The notes: a model not told the origin generated them from the sequence alone. A stretch of 64,000 bases of DNA from Photobacterium lipolyticum (GCF_003026475.1 NZ_PYMC01000002.1:434001-498000), one strand, 5' to 3'. Positions 38,664 to 48,824 are shown, numbered from the stretch's first letter. A program made the numbers and translations.

Positions 38664-39263
38664 ATGCGTCCATCAACCCTGAAAAAACAACAGAAAATCA
38701 TTGAAGTAGCAACTAAGCTATTTTTGGAGCAAGGCTATACTGAAACCAGTATGGATCAAATAATTGAACAGTGCGGAGGCTCAAAACAAACCCTCTACCG
38801 TTATTTTGGTGACAAAAAGGGAATTTTGGTCGAAGTCATTACCCAATGCACCGAAGAAATGGAAGCAGTGTTTCAGTTTGAACCTGACAGCGATATCCCG
38901 CTGGCCGAGCAACTGACTCAATTTGGCTATGAGTACATCAAGGCACTTTGTTCGCCAGAGTTACTTAATATGTACCGAGTTATATCGTCCGAATCACGCC
39001 ATGATAAAGAGCTGGCCGAGCTTTTCTTATCCCGCGGCCCGCACCGTATTCACCACCTGCTCATTGACTTTCTGCTAAGTCAGGTTAAGCGAGAAGAACT
39101 CAAGTTAGATGATCCTAAATTTGCTTGTACTCAGTTACTGAGCATGCTGAGAGGTGACTATTTTCAGGAAGCGCTGGTAGGGATGGATATCCCGACAGAA
39201 CAGGAAATGAAGCAATATGCAGCTCAAACCGTGAAGTGTTTCTTATATGGTTATGCCACATAG
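38664..39263 (+). CDS. TetR-family repressor of the efflux operon
   Basis: A 199-residue regulator with the standard TetR helix-turn-helix in the first 50 residues (ATKLFLEQGYTETSMDQIIE, then GGSKQTLYRYFGDKKGIL). The C-terminal part is an all-helical ligand and dimer domain (a DUF-type TetR_C seen next to RND and MFS pumps). It is transcribed away from the pump operon, with a perfect palindrome at 38454-38482 between them. Local repression of the pump is the natural reading. The inducer is unknown. Confidence 0.92.
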   Translation: MRPSTLKKQQKIIEVATKLFLEQGYTETSMDQIIEQCGGSKQTLYRYFGDKKGILVEVITQCTEEMEAVFQFEPDSDIPLAEQLTQFGYEYIKALCSPELLNMYRVISSESRHDKELAELFLSRGPHRIHHLLIDFLLSQVKREELKLDDPKFACTQLLSMLRGDYFQEALVGMDIPTEQEMKQYAAQTVKCFLYGYAT

Positions 39264-39318
39264 GCACAGAATGGGGCTGACCAGACGGACCAATAATCTG
39301 AATCAATCAGACAAATAA

Positions 39319-41838
39319 TTAGTCTGCCTGGTCAAGCGATGGCAGAACAAAGTTTTGCTTCTTCAGCAACTTTGTAAACTCTTCAGGTAATAAAGGAGGG
39401 CTAAAATAAAAACCTTGTAACTCATCGCAACATTTATCGGCTAAATACTCCATCTGCGATTTAGTCTCGACACCTTCCGCGATAACCTTAAGCCCTAGGC
39501 TGTGAGCCATAGCAATAATGGCTAACACAATGGCGGTATCATCACCATTCTGGGGGATATCACTGACGAAAGCGCGGTCAATTTTAAGTCGGTCAATGGG
39601 AAAACGTTTGAGATAACTCAGACTGGAATAGCCCGTACCAAAATCATCAATGGCTAAGTCTATTCCCATATCTTTTATTTCTTCCATACACTCAATCGCA
39701 TGTTCAACATTACGCATCAACATACTTTCTGTGATTTCCAATTCCAGATAATGAGGATCCAAGCCTGTTTCCTGCAAAATATCAGCGGTCATGCTGGCTA
39801 AATTAGTTTGCTCAAATTGCCGGGTTGAGAGGTTGACGGCTATGCGCATTGCTGGATAGCCCAATTTCTGCCACTTTTTAGCCTGCTTACAGGCAGTTCT
39901 AAGCACCCATTCACCGATGGGAATAATCAACCCAGCCTGCTCAGCGATGGGAATAAATGTATCAGGCGGTATGCTTCCCATAACGGGGTGATACCAACGC
40001 AGCAGGGCTTCGGACCCGACTATCGTATTCGTACTCAGACTAAGCTGAGGTTGATAAACCAGTTGGAATTCACCATTAGCCAGTGCACTGTGTAATGACT
40101 GTTCTATGGCCAGGTGATTGAGATCGCCTATACCCATTGAAGCATTATAAAATTGATAGCACCCTTTACCATTGTGTTTAGCTTTGTACAACGCTGTATC
40201 AGCATACTTAAACAGGCTTTCTACATCAGTACCGTTATTGGGAAAGAGCGATATACCGATACTGCAGGTAATAGAAATGCTATAACCCGTCAGCTGGAAA
40301 GGCTCTGCCAGGGCCTTTAACAGTCGTTTGGCAACAAGTGAAGGAATATCAGAGTGACATAAGTGGGGAAGAAGAATAGTAAATTCATCTCCGCCCAGCC
40401 GAGCCGTGATCAAATCTTCTGGTGACGAGCGGCCACCTATATTAGACAAGCGCAAAGTGCCGCTCAGGCGTTGACCAACGGCTTTTAGCAACAGATCACC
40501 AACGCCGTGTCCCAATGTATCATTGATGCGTTTAAAGTTATCCAGATCGAGAAAAAATACTGCGGCTAAAGACTGATCGAGCTGGGCTTGTTGCAGTGCT
40601 TGCTCTGCCAGGCTCTTAAAATGGTAGCGATTTGATAAACCGGTAAGGCTATCGGTTTCAGCCAGTCGGCGGATCTCTGATTCAGCCTTCTTTAATTCAG
40701 TAATATCATGAAAAACATAAAGCGTTTCACCTCGAAACCCATTAGCATCACCTAATTGGGTTACAGAAAATAATACATGTTTATGCCCGTTATTTCCTCT
40801 CAGAACCAAACCTAACTGACTCATAACTGCACCATCACGCTCTATAGTCTGAGTAAGGACGGCTCTTTCACTATCATTTAAATCAAGAAATTCCAATGGT
40901 TTAAGTTCAAGAAGTTCCGATTCCGTCACATCAAGCAGAGCGGTAACCGCCGGATTCATCATCCTGATTTTTCCTGATGCGGTCGTGACCATAACTGCAT
41001 CTTGCATACTTTGCAGAACTTGATCCAACTGATCCCGGGTAATAAGAGTCTTTCTCAGATCATCGACCATGGTGCGATAAGCCGCCGCCAGATCTCCTAT
41101 TTCGTCGCTGCGAGTGATGTCAATCTTCGCTTCATAGTCTCCACGACCGACACGAACCAGCTGTTCAGTCAAGTTTACAATCGGGGCACTCAGACGCCGG
41201 GATAAAAACAGAGAAGCGAACAAAGAAAGAACAATAAAAATAACACCCATTATTAACAGTGACTGCTGAGTTTCGCTGCGAATAATTTGCCCGTTAGTAA
41301 TAAGTGTCGCTTGAAGATTATCAAGCTGAGTGGTCAACGATGTAAGGAGCAGGGAGATATAAATACCTCCGATGGTCTCGTCAAATACCTGGATCGGGGC
41401 AAAAAAGTGTATTGAGTCGCCCTCATGATGAACAACCAGCTTATCAGGTATGGCCTTTAGGTCAGAATGCAACTCCAGAATGTTACTTCCGCTCAGTTTC
41501 ATCTCCGATGTACCATCGTTCAAAACGGAACCAGCTTTATCATAAACATAAATCTGCGAAATATCATACTCAGCATACAGCGCATGAATTAGCTCACCAA
41601 TCGCGTCGACATCTTGCAATATTAGCGGGTTAGTAAGAGCGCCAGCACTCATTGCTGCAAGTTGATAACCACGTTGTTCGTACTGCTCGATAATAGCCAA
41701 GCTTAATACACGCTCACTCTCCAGCCTCATATTGTTAATGCCCTTATCTGCCTTGTGACTAAGAACCACAGATACCACGCCGAACACAAACAAAAGCAAC
41801 AGACTGATAACAATAAAGTACTGATAGCGAATACGCAT
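39319..41838 (-). CDS. membrane GGDEF-EAL protein with periplasmic sensor, HAMP and PAS
   Basis: 839 residues. A first membrane helix (about 8-28), a periplasmic sensor (about 30-185), a second helix (about 195-212), HAMP, a PAS domain (about 270-385), GGDEF (about 390-555) and EAL (about 575-825). The GGDEF motif (LGGDEFT) is intact; EAL is intact (SEALLRWYHP) with DDFGTGYSSLSYLKRFP and IAEGVET. So both c-di-GMP synthesis and breakdown are possible, with the latter often dominant in such dual proteins. It follows a PhnD-like binding protein by 14 bp, which strongly suggests that the binding protein delivers the signal to its periplasmic sensor. Confidence 0.93.
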   Translation of the reverse strand: MRIRYQYFIVISLLLLFVFGVVSVVLSHKADKGINNMRLESERVLSLAIIEQYEQRGYQLAAMSAGALTNPLILQDVDAIGELIHALYAEYDISQIYVYDKAGSVLNDGTSEMKLSGSNILELHSDLKAIPDKLVVHHEGDSIHFFAPIQVFDETIGGIYISLLLTSLTTQLDNLQATLITNGQIIRSETQQSLLIMGVIFIVLSLFASLFLSRRLSAPIVNLTEQLVRVGRGDYEAKIDITRSDEIGDLAAAYRTMVDDLRKTLITRDQLDQVLQSMQDAVMVTTASGKIRMMNPAVTALLDVTESELLELKPLEFLDLNDSERAVLTQTIERDGAVMSQLGLVLRGNNGHKHVLFSVTQLGDANGFRGETLYVFHDITELKKAESEIRRLAETDSLTGLSNRYHFKSLAEQALQQAQLDQSLAAVFFLDLDNFKRINDTLGHGVGDLLLKAVGQRLSGTLRLSNIGGRSSPEDLITARLGGDEFTILLPHLCHSDIPSLVAKRLLKALAEPFQLTGYSISITCSIGISLFPNNGTDVESLFKYADTALYKAKHNGKGCYQFYNASMGIGDLNHLAIEQSLHSALANGEFQLVYQPQLSLSTNTIVGSEALLRWYHPVMGSIPPDTFIPIAEQAGLIIPIGEWVLRTACKQAKKWQKLGYPAMRIAVNLSTRQFEQTNLASMTADILQETGLDPHYLELEITESMLMRNVEHAIECMEEIKDMGIDLAIDDFGTGYSSLSYLKRFPIDRLKIDRAFVSDIPQNGDDTAIVLAIIAMAHSLGLKVIAEGVETKSQMEYLADKCCDELQGFYFSPPLLPEEFTKLLKKQNFVLPSLDQAD

Positions 41839-41852
41839 AGTAGCTCTCTTAA

Positions 41853-42812
41853 CTATAGTGGTAAGTCATGCTTTTTCAGTTGCTCATGAAACAAGGTTAA
41901 TTCACCCTCTTTGAGTAACTCATATCCGGTAACACCTCGGTAGTGCTTTAGTTCCTTAACGTCTTCGGGAGCATTGGCAACAGCTAGTAATATTTTTTGA
42001 ATTGCAACTTTGAGCGGCTCTGACAAATCACTCCTGACAGCCCAAACCGCTCGGGGAAACGGTTCAGTACGGTGAAAAACACGGAGTTTTTGCTTTAGTC
42101 CCTCAGGGATATATTTAGGATCATTCCAGTCGCGGCTGCTGATTGTTCCAGCCTGCACCCATTCAGAGGAAACCCACTGGGCAACATTGACTTCTTTCTT
42201 CGCAAAAAGGTAGCCAATATGGGTTTGTTCCGGGATGACTTCTCTGCTGTCTATCTCAACCAAAGGTAACCCCTGAGATTCAAGTATCATCCGCGGAATA
42301 AAATACGAGGGGGTTGAGTGCGGGGTTTCGAAAGCGATTGTATGTCCGAGCAGATCGGAAAGCGCATTTATATCACTGGCTTTACTGGTTACAAAGAGAG
42401 TCTGGTAACTTTTCATACCATTACGCCACTCCTTGAATAACAACTCAGCGCCCGCTTGTTCTTTGAGCACAATGGCGGTATACACAGCGGCAGGTACAAT
42501 ATCCACTTTGCCGTCACGCACATACTCACTCATCTGCTGCTGACTTGTCGCAAAAACCACCTCCCAATCAGAGACACCCGCCTCTTTGAGGCGTTTTACC
42601 AAAAAATCTCCGAGGGTCTTGTATTTGGGGTAGTCCTTCCGCGGGTTGACCGAGATGCGCCCCAGCTTCAGGACATAGCCCTTCGCAGGCTCCACCGAAT
42701 CTGTTTGATTGACCTCTGAATCAGCCTGTGCAGGCATAACAGTAGCAATTAAGCACATCGTAATAACAATAGGCAGAGTACGAAAAAAACAACGAAGCAA
42801 ACCGATTTCCAT
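41853..42812 (-). CDS. PhnD-like periplasmic binding protein
   Basis: A 319-residue protein with an N-terminal hydrophobic signal (to about ADS, residue 32) and a type II solute-binding fold of the PhnD group (phosphate, phosphite or phosphonate-binding-like). Typical stretches are LKLGRISVNPRKDYPKYKTL, QQMSEYVRDGKVDIVPAAVY, and HTIAFETPHSTPSYFIPR. AAAGGATACTGAA precedes the ATG. No ABC permease or ATPase is adjacent; instead the next gene is the GGDEF-EAL protein, so the binding protein is more likely a signal receptor than a transporter part. The arrangement parallels NspS-MbaA of Vibrio cholerae, where a binding protein controls a dual c-di-GMP enzyme. Confidence 0.9.
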   Translation of the reverse strand: MEIGLLRCFFRTLPIVITMCLIATVMPAQADSEVNQTDSVEPAKGYVLKLGRISVNPRKDYPKYKTLGDFLVKRLKEAGVSDWEVVFATSQQQMSEYVRDGKVDIVPAAVYTAIVLKEQAGAELLFKEWRNGMKSYQTLFVTSKASDINALSDLLGHTIAFETPHSTPSYFIPRMILESQGLPLVEIDSREVIPEQTHIGYLFAKKEVNVAQWVSSEWVQAGTISSRDWNDPKYIPEGLKQKLRVFHRTEPFPRAVWAVRSDLSEPLKVAIQKILLAVANAPEDVKELKHYRGVTGYELLKEGELTLFHEQLKKHDLPL

Positions 42813-43230
42813 TTCAGTATCCTTTTATTGAGGTTTAGCCAATTACCAAAAAAAATAAGTAGTGGTTCCAGCCCAATTGAAACCCCGAGTTACAAGACCT
42901 ACGGCGATAAATGTTCATATTGTTAGACAGCTCAACAGTGTTCCGTTTACGATTAACATTGCCGTACCTCATTTATATACTAGTTCCAACATTCTGATTT
43001 GGGATAATATAAATTAAATATAACGACTAAAACCTCATACTCACACATAGACTCATTGATGAGCCTTTTATCATTAATGTCTAAGAACATTGACGCCTGA
43101 ATATACAAGGTTGCAGCAATAAGCCGCGTCTCTTATAACCCATCGTTATTTATAATAATGAGTCGTTTAGCAGGATGTTTTCACTACATTTTTGTTAATT
43201 GATGGTATTTTTGACGATATTTCGCAAGTC
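42813..43230. other. gene-free stretch between prpD end and the binding-protein promoter
   Basis: About 420 bp, A/T-rich, no supported gene. It holds the promoter of the binding-protein and GGDEF-EAL operon. I saw no clear operator. Confidence 0.5.
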
Positions 43231-43259
43231 AGAAAATAACCCCGATTAAACGAGGTTAT
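43231..43259 (-). terminator. terminator of the prp operon
   Basis: ATAACCCCG (43236-43244) pairs with CGAGGTTAT (43251-43259) with one G-T pair; TTTTCT follows on the minus strand. It lies just past the prpD stop. Confidence 0.75.
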
Positions 43260-43270
43260 ACCGCCTTAGG

Positions 43271-44722
43271 TTAGTTAATGACAAACAGTGCCATAAATTC
43301 ATCAACCGGCGTGGCTTCAAGTTTGGCCTGATCACAACACAAATCGAAGATTTTCTGGCAGGTTGGCTCCGGGAAACGGGTCTGCAGGTTTCGCTTGAAT
43401 TTGCGTTCCAGCACCGGGATCCCTTCTTCACGGCGGCGACGGTGACCAATCGGGTATTCCACCGCAACTTTTTCAGTTGCGGTACCATCACTGAAAAACA
43501 CCTGAATGGCATTGGCAATGGAGCGCTTATCGGATTCCAGATATTCCGCGCTGTAACGCAGGTCTTCTTTAATGTCCATTTTGTTGCGCAGCACATCAAT
43601 ACGCGCGTCACCACGGTGGAAATCATCTTCATAATGCTCAGCAATTAAATCGCCATGCAGCAGCGGGACCGCAATCATGTACTGCAGGCAGTGATCGCGA
43701 TCGGCCGGGTTGGCCAGATCCCCTGATTTTGAAATGATCCGAATGGCCGACTCATGTGTCGTCACTTCAATGTGATCAATGTCATCAATGCGATCTTTGA
43801 CTTGTTCATGCAGCTGGACCGCGCATTCAACTGCGGTCTGCGCATGGAACTCCGCCGGGAATGAAATCTTGAACAAGACATTGTCCATGACATAACTGCC
43901 AAACGGCTGGTTGACTTTAAACTGCTCGCCTTTGAACAGCACATCATAATACCCCCATTGAGGCGCAGTCAGTACTGATGGCAGCCCCATCTCCCCTTTC
44001 ATGGTCATCATTGCCAGGCGAACCGCACGGGAAGTGGCATCGCCTGCCGCCCAAGATTTACGGGAGCCGGCATTCGGTGCATGGCGATAGGTCCGCAATG
44101 AGCAGCCGTCGACCCATGCCTGAGACACTGCGTCGATGATCTGCTCTTTGCTGCCACCCAGCATTTTCGTCACTACTGCCGTTGAGGCAACGCGTACCAG
44201 CAACACATGGTCGAGTCCTACGCGGTTATAGCTGTTTTCCAGCGCCAGCACGCCCTGGATTTCATGAGCCTTGATCATTGCCGTCAGTACATCACGCATG
44301 GTGAGCGCCGCTTTACCTTGAGAGACGGCAACCCGGCTCAGGTAATCGGCGGTTGCCAGAATACCTCCGAGGTTGTCAGAGGGGTGACCCCACTCGGCTG
44401 CCAGCCAGGTATCGTTGAAATCAAGCCAGCGAATAATGCAGCCGATGTTGAAAGCGGCCATGACCGGATCGAGTTCATGGGAAGTTCCCGGAACGCGGGC
44501 CCCGTGACGTACAGTCGTTCCCGGCACAATCGGCCCGAGGTGCTTGGTACACTCAGGAAAACGCAGCGCTAACAAGCCGCAGCCTAGGGTATCGATTAAA
44601 CAATTACGGGCGGTGTCGTACACTTCTGGCGAATTAATTTCTGTATTAGCAACATAATCAGCTATTTGCACTAACAGTTCATCAGGTGCCGGACGTTCAT
44701 TCATTTCGACATTTATGCTCAT
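43271..44722 (-). CDS. prpD: 2-methylcitrate dehydratase
   Basis: 483 residues from the ATG at 44722, preceded by AGGGAAG; a longer open frame upstream lacks support. The enzyme turns 2-methylcitrate into 2-methyl-cis-aconitate in the methylcitrate cycle that consumes propionyl-CoA. Family stretches are visible: [40 protein letters not shown], and [14 protein letters not shown]. It is the last gene of gntR-prpB-prpC-prpD, 88 bp after prpC. Many marine gammaproteobacteria use AcnD and PrpF instead; here the iron-independent PrpD version is present. Confidence 0.95.
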   Translation of the reverse strand: MSINVEMNERPAPDELLVQIADYVANTEINSPEVYDTARNCLIDTLGCGLLALRFPECTKHLGPIVPGTTVRHGARVPGTSHELDPVMAAFNIGCIIRWLDFNDTWLAAEWGHPSDNLGGILATADYLSRVAVSQGKAALTMRDVLTAMIKAHEIQGVLALENSYNRVGLDHVLLVRVASTAVVTKMLGGSKEQIIDAVSQAWVDGCSLRTYRHAPNAGSRKSWAAGDATSRAVRLAMMTMKGEMGLPSVLTAPQWGYYDVLFKGEQFKVNQPFGSYVMDNVLFKISFPAEFHAQTAVECAVQLHEQVKDRIDDIDHIEVTTHESAIRIISKSGDLANPADRDHCLQYMIAVPLLHGDLIAEHYEDDFHRGDARIDVLRNKMDIKEDLRYSAEYLESDKRSIANAIQVFFSDGTATEKVAVEYPIGHRRRREEGIPVLERKFKRNLQTRFPEPTCQKIFDLCCDQAKLEATPVDEFMALFVIN

Positions 44723-44810
44723 GGTTTCTTCCCTATTCTTTATCCCGATTGGTATTATCTGGTCGTTAGCCGGATATATTCTGGCTATGCGCCTGTTCAG
44801 AAAAGGCACG

Positions 44811-45980
44811 CTATTTGGCAGAGGTGCGCTGATCTATCGGCAGCCAGTCTTGATGATCAGGCCCTTCATAATCAGCGCTCGGACGAATAATGCGATTATT
44901 CGCTCGTTGCTCAAACACATGGGCAGCCCAGCCGGTTACGCGACTCATGACAAAAATGGGGGTAAATAATTTGGTTGGGATCCCCATAAAGTGATAAGCC
45001 GAGGCATGAAAAAAATCCGCATTCGCAAACAAGCCTTTCTCTCGCTTCATCACCTGTTCGACACGTTCAGAGACCGCGAACAGATGCGTATCACCTACAT
45101 CTTGCGCCAACTTGCGAGACCACTCTTTAATCAGCGCATTACGCGGATCGGATTGACGATAGATGGCATGGCCAAAGCCCATGATTTTGGCTTTGTTGGC
45201 CAGCATCTGCATGATCCCGGCTTCAGCCTCGTCTGCACTTTGCCACTGTTCAATCATTGCCATCGCAGCTTCGTTCGCGCCGCCATGTAACGGGCCACGT
45301 AAGCTCCCGATGGCAGCGGTAATACAGGAGTGTATGTCCGATAAAGTCGAGGCACATACCCTTGCTGTAAACGTCGAGGCATTAAACTCATGCTCGGCAT
45401 ACAGCACGAGTGAACAGTGCATGGCTTGCTTATGCAGCTCGGAGGGTGCTTTGTCCGTCAGCATTTCGAGAAAATACCCGCCAATGGTGTCCTGATCACT
45501 GCTTGCGGTATCGATGCGTACCCCATGATGGCTGTATCGATACCAGTAACAGATGATCGCTGGCAGCATCGCCAACAGGTTATCGGTCTTTTCACCCTGC
45601 TCAGCGAAGTCCATTTCCTGATCGAGATTACCCAGCATAGAGCAACCGGTTCGCATGACGTCCATTGGATGAGCATCCGCCGGAATAGCTTCTAATACCT
45701 GACACAAGGCCGACGGTAAGCCACGATTACTTTTCAATGCCCGCTTATAATTATCTAATTCACTTTGCGTCGGCAGTTTGCCTTTCAACAGTAGATACGC
45801 GACTTCTTCGAATTCAGCATAGTGCGCTAAATCCGTAATATCATAACCGCGATAGGTTAATCCCGTGCCCGTTTTACCTACGGTACATAACGACGTTGAA
45901 CCCGCGCTTTGACCGCGTAATCCGGCATCATTGGTGATTGCCTTTTCCTTTTGACTATCAGCTACGGCTATTGCAGACAT
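44811..45980 (-). CDS. prpC: 2-methylcitrate synthase
   Basis: A 389-residue enzyme of the citrate synthase family that joins propionyl-CoA and oxaloacetate. The active-site stretches are present: [16 protein letters not shown] with its catalytic His, [14 protein letters not shown] with the second His, and [11 protein letters not shown] with the catalytic Asp. Its length and the absence of the N-terminal extension fit PrpC rather than the longer GltA. AAAAGGAGTCTGCT precedes the ATG. A 451-bp gap separates it from prpB, unusually long inside an operon and holding a palindromic element. Confidence 0.95.
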   Translation of the reverse strand: MSAIAVADSQKEKAITNDAGLRGQSAGSTSLCTVGKTGTGLTYRGYDITDLAHYAEFEEVAYLLLKGKLPTQSELDNYKRALKSNRGLPSALCQVLEAIPADAHPMDVMRTGCSMLGNLDQEMDFAEQGEKTDNLLAMLPAIICYWYRYSHHGVRIDTASSDQDTIGGYFLEMLTDKAPSELHKQAMHCSLVLYAEHEFNASTFTARVCASTLSDIHSCITAAIGSLRGPLHGGANEAAMAMIEQWQSADEAEAGIMQMLANKAKIMGFGHAIYRQSDPRNALIKEWSRKLAQDVGDTHLFAVSERVEQVMKREKGLFANADFFHASAYHFMGIPTKLFTPIFVMSRVTGWAAHVFEQRANNRIIRPSADYEGPDHQDWLPIDQRTSAK

Positions 45981-46431
45981 AGCAGACTCCTTTTAGTTGT
46001 TTCACGTTATTGGATTTGGTTATAACGCTCATCACGTTACTATCTCTTTCTTTGCTAAATCACAGATGCAAATAGCCGCAATAGCTTCGTGCTGAACAGC
46101 TACAAACTAGTACTCTTTCACATGAATTATGAATAATTGAAACACCTAAACATGTCATCTCGGAATCGAGGTACGAGATATCCGGGATCCAGCTCTAACC
46201 GCGTGCTCCTTATATTCCGTATAAGTTCGTGCCTCACTTTACGGAATGACGAAGGTGGTGACTGAACTCGTCAAAACTTCTGTGATGAAGTACTAGTTGG
46301 ATTTAATTATTATTTTCTATCTTCCCGCTTTAACGGGTATTTTATTAACTATTTTTCTATTCAGGCCAGTTCTATTTAAATAAGCTCTTATTCTATTAAT
46401 TTCGCCCATTTAAATAACTCGTTGAATTTAG
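45981..46431. other. long prpB-prpC gap
   Basis: This gap holds no supported gene. Its centre carries the palindromic element listed separately (46151-46264); the rest is A/T-rich. The length is odd for an operon and fits an insertion. Confidence 0.55.
46151..46264. repeat. MITE- or BIME-like palindromic element
   Basis: The left end GTCATCTCGGAATCGAGG and the right end, read in reverse complement as GTCATTCCGTAAAGTGAGG, are imperfect inverted copies. Inside are ATATCCGGGATCC and a second inner pair, ATTCCGTATAAG. The shape of about 110 bp with inverted ends and no coding content fits an intergenic repeat of the kind scattered in Vibrionaceae genomes. Confidence 0.5.
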
Positions 46432-47301
46432 TTATTTCCCGCGAAACAACTTATCAAGCTTCTGCTCATAATCGTGATAACCAAGATAATGATAAAGCTG
46501 TTCACGGGTTTGCATCTGATCAACCACATTGCGCTGATGACCATCTTTAATTAAATGTTGGTACACATTCAGTGCCGCCTGATTCATGGCACGGAACGCC
46601 GATAACGGATACAGCACCATGTCAACGCCACATTCAGCCAGTTCGTCGCCAGAGAACAACGGAGTCTGACCAAATTCGGTAATGTTTGCCAGAATCGGCA
46701 CCTTCACCGCATCGGAAAACTGCTGATACTGTTCGAGGGTGTTAATTGCCTCAGGGAAAATCATGTCGGCACCCGCTTCGACACAGGCAATGGCACGCTC
46801 AATCGCGGCCCCCATTCCTTCCACTGCCAGCGCATCGGTACGCGCCATGATAACGAAGTCATCATTGGTGCGGGCATCAACCGCGGCTTTGATACGGTCG
46901 ACCATTTCTTCCTGGCTGACGATGGCTTTATTCGGACGGTGACCACACCGCTTCTGCGCTACCTGATCTTCCATATGGATCGCGGCCGCACCGGCACGTT
47001 CCATCTCCTTTATGGTACGCGCGATATTCAACGCGCCGCCGAAACCGGTGTCGATATCGACCAGGAGCGGCAAGTGGGTCGCGGCAGTGATACGGCGGAC
47101 ATCTTCCAGCACATCATTCAGGGTAGTGATACCGAGATCCGGCAGGCCATAGGAGGCATTGGCAATACCGCCGCCCGACAGGTAAATTGCCTGGTGCCCG
47201 ACCAGCTCAGCCATCATCGCGCAATAGGGATTAACTGTGCCTACGACTTGTAACGGGTGATTATGTGCAACCGCATTACGGAAGCGTTTCCCTGGGCTCA
47301 T
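46432..47301 (-). CDS. prpB: methylisocitrate lyase
   Basis: A 289-residue enzyme that splits 2-methylisocitrate into pyruvate and succinate, the last step of the methylcitrate cycle. The catalytic Cys motif KRCGH of the isocitrate lyase family is visible ([12 protein letters not shown]), as are [20 protein letters not shown] with metal-binding Asp residues and [28 protein letters not shown] precedes the ATG. It lies 20 bp downstream of the GntR gene, so both are on one transcript. Confidence 0.96.
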   Translation of the reverse strand: MSPGKRFRNAVAHNHPLQVVGTVNPYCAMMAELVGHQAIYLSGGGIANASYGLPDLGITTLNDVLEDVRRITAATHLPLLVDIDTGFGGALNIARTIKEMERAGAAAIHMEDQVAQKRCGHRPNKAIVSQEEMVDRIKAAVDARTNDDFVIMARTDALAVEGMGAAIERAIACVEAGADMIFPEAINTLEQYQQFSDAVKVPILANITEFGQTPLFSGDELAECGVDMVLYPLSAFRAMNQAALNVYQHLIKDGHQRNVVDQMQTREQLYHYLGYHDYEQKLDKLFRGK

Positions 47302-47321
47302 GATACTGTCTCCTTGTCATC

Positions 47322-48041
47322 TTAAATTAACTCGTCTGCCGTTAACTGTCGCTCAATCAGTTGGCGGCTGCGCATGATATGTCGGCGCATCAGCATTTCT
47401 GCCAACTCGCCGTCGCGTTCGCGTATTGCCGCAAGAATATGGCGATGTTCGCTCAGTGCTTTAGTCGGACGAGAATGCTGTCGCGGTGACTGAAACCGGT
47501 ACATGCGAAGCAGGTGATATAACTCGTCACATAACAGGCCAATCAGTTTGGTGTTTCGACTCGCTTTGATAATTCGATAATGGAAATCAAAATCACCTTG
47601 CTGGTGGAAATAAGAGGCGCCGTCAACTTGTTCGATATGACGCTGATGCTGTTCTAACAGATCCTGCAATGCATCAATTTCATCGTCAGTAATATTGATA
47701 CAGGCTAAACGTGCGGCCATACCTTCCAGCGCTTCGCGCACCGCATAGATTTCAGTTAGCTTGTGCTGACTCAACTCGACCACTCTGGCACCGACATGGG
47801 GAACCCGCTCAACCAGACCCAGTGATTCCACCCGCATCATGGCTTCACGCAATGGTCCACGGCTGACACCAAAACAGCGCGCTAATTCAGGCTCTGAAAT
47901 TTTGCTGCCCGCCGGATACTCACCACTGACAACAGATTCAATTAGGCGATCGGTCAGATCCTCAGATTTTGTCAGTTCTTTGGTTGTCGTATTCCCATCC
48001 AACGTATCGACGGGCTTCAAGGTTACATCGTGTTTTCTCAT
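47322..48041 (-). CDS. GntR-family (FadR subfamily) regulator of the prp operon
   Basis: A 239-residue regulator with an N-terminal winged helix (EYPAGSKISEPELARCFGVS, then RGPLREAMMRVESLGLV) and a C-terminal all-helical FCD domain with the metal-binding His and Asp positions (FDFHYRIIKAS and later SEHRHILAAI). It starts the gntR-prpB-prpC-prpD operon. Two copies of a palindrome near ATTGTCAACAAT flank its promoter, so autoregulation and control of the operon by a methylcitrate-cycle metabolite are likely. Such GntR regulators of prp genes are known in vibrios and Shewanella (PrpQ); I leave the symbol open. Confidence 0.92.
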   Translation of the reverse strand: MRKHDVTLKPVDTLDGNTTTKELTKSEDLTDRLIESVVSGEYPAGSKISEPELARCFGVSRGPLREAMMRVESLGLVERVPHVGARVVELSQHKLTEIYAVREALEGMAARLACINITDDEIDALQDLLEQHQRHIEQVDGASYFHQQGDFDFHYRIIKASRNTKLIGLLCDELYHLLRMYRFQSPRQHSRPTKALSEHRHILAAIRERDGELAEMLMRRHIMRSRQLIERQLTADELI

Positions 48042-48044
48042 TCA

Positions 48045-48058
48045 GATTGTCAACAATC
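48045..48058 (-). promoter_or_regulatory. GntR operator, proximal
   Basis: GATTGTCAACAATC is a palindrome of two 6-bp arms around CA, placed three bases upstream of the gntR start codon. It would block transcription or translation start when bound. Confidence 0.7.
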
Positions 48059-48075
48059 ACTTGAACAATGAACAA

Positions 48076-48104
48076 AATTTAGACTTAAAACTGACATATT
48101 TCAA
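48076..48104 (-). promoter_or_regulatory. sigma-70-type promoter of the prp operon
   Basis: On the minus strand TTGAAA (48099-48104), a 17-bp spacer and TAAATT (48076-48081) fit a sigma-70 promoter. It lies between the two operator palindromes. Confidence 0.55.
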
Positions 48105-48107
48105 GAA

Positions 48108-48119
48108 ACTGTTGACAAT
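48108..48119 (-). promoter_or_regulatory. GntR operator, distal
   Basis: ACTGTTGACAAT repeats the proximal palindrome in the opposite sense with one mismatch from symmetry. It lies four bases upstream of the -35 element. Confidence 0.65.
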
Positions 48120-48333
48120 ATAAACTGCGTACTGGTCTCTTTAATTAACAGAATAAGGTTTGAGCTAAAGTCAAAAACAAAATAAACCAATTCATTTATT
48201 ACATTTTGTGCTGAAAAATCTATTCCTTAAAGGATCTTGACCTTAATCAACTTATGGTTATTTATCGTCTTTGATTAACAATCATAGACTAGACTTTAAA
48301 TGCGTTAACTACTACGTCGGATTGGAGGCAAGT

Positions 48334-48756
48334 ATGAGTTTAGTTCCTCGTGACTCCTGGTTTGATTTCCCTCAGATTTTTGACAATGCATTCCCAATGC
48401 TGAGGCCAAAATTTGATACCGAGATGATGACACCACGAGTCGATATTGTTGAAAAAGAAAAAGCCTATGAAATAACAGCAGAACTACCAGGAGTGAATAA
48501 AAAAGATATCTCTTTGCAGGTGAATGAAGGTTCTCTGGTGATAGAAGCCACCACGCTAAAAGAAAGTGAAGAGAAGAAGCATGGGAAAGTTATTCGCCAA
48601 GAACGTTGCACCGGTAAATTTATGCGCAGTTTCTATCTGGGCCAGAATATTCAACAAGATCATATTCATGCTGAATTTCATAATGGCTTACTAAAAGTTC
48701 TGGTACCCAAAGTTCAACCAAGCCAATCTCAAGCAACCAAAATCGAAGTGAAATAA
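48334..48756 (+). CDS. small heat-shock protein, Hsp20 family
   Basis: 140 residues from the ATG at 48334, backed by GGAGGCAAGT; the longer open frame upstream lacks a ribosome-binding site. The alpha-crystallin domain spans about residues 35-130, with VDIVEKEKAYEITAELPGVN at its start, SLVIEATTLKESEEKKHGKV in the middle and the GLLKVLVPK motif near the end. It should act as an ATP-independent holdase in the cytoplasm. It resembles the Hsp20 type found in many proteobacteria rather than the IbpA/IbpB pair. It is monocistronic with its own terminator. Confidence 0.92.
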   Translation: MSLVPRDSWFDFPQIFDNAFPMLRPKFDTEMMTPRVDIVEKEKAYEITAELPGVNKKDISLQVNEGSLVIEATTLKESEEKKHGKVIRQERCTGKFMRSFYLGQNIQQDHIHAEFHNGLLKVLVPKVQPSQSQATKIEVK

Positions 48757-48789
48757 GTATAAATTGAGTTAATGAAAACATGGGACAAT

Positions 48790-48815
48790 GGCTGATAATT
48801 CCATCAGCCTTTTTT
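48790..48815 (+). terminator. terminator of the hsp20 gene
   Basis: GGCTGAT (48790-48796) pairs with ATCAGCC (48803-48809) around six bases, then TTTTTTCT follows. Confidence 0.85.
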
Positions 48816-48824
48816 CTGAAAGCA

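Noticed and set aside
37385-38701. 438-codon version of the membrane fusion protein
   Set aside because: The extra 89 residues would cross the operator and overlap the divergent tetR start, and the ATG at 38434 has a good ribosome-binding site and signal peptide.
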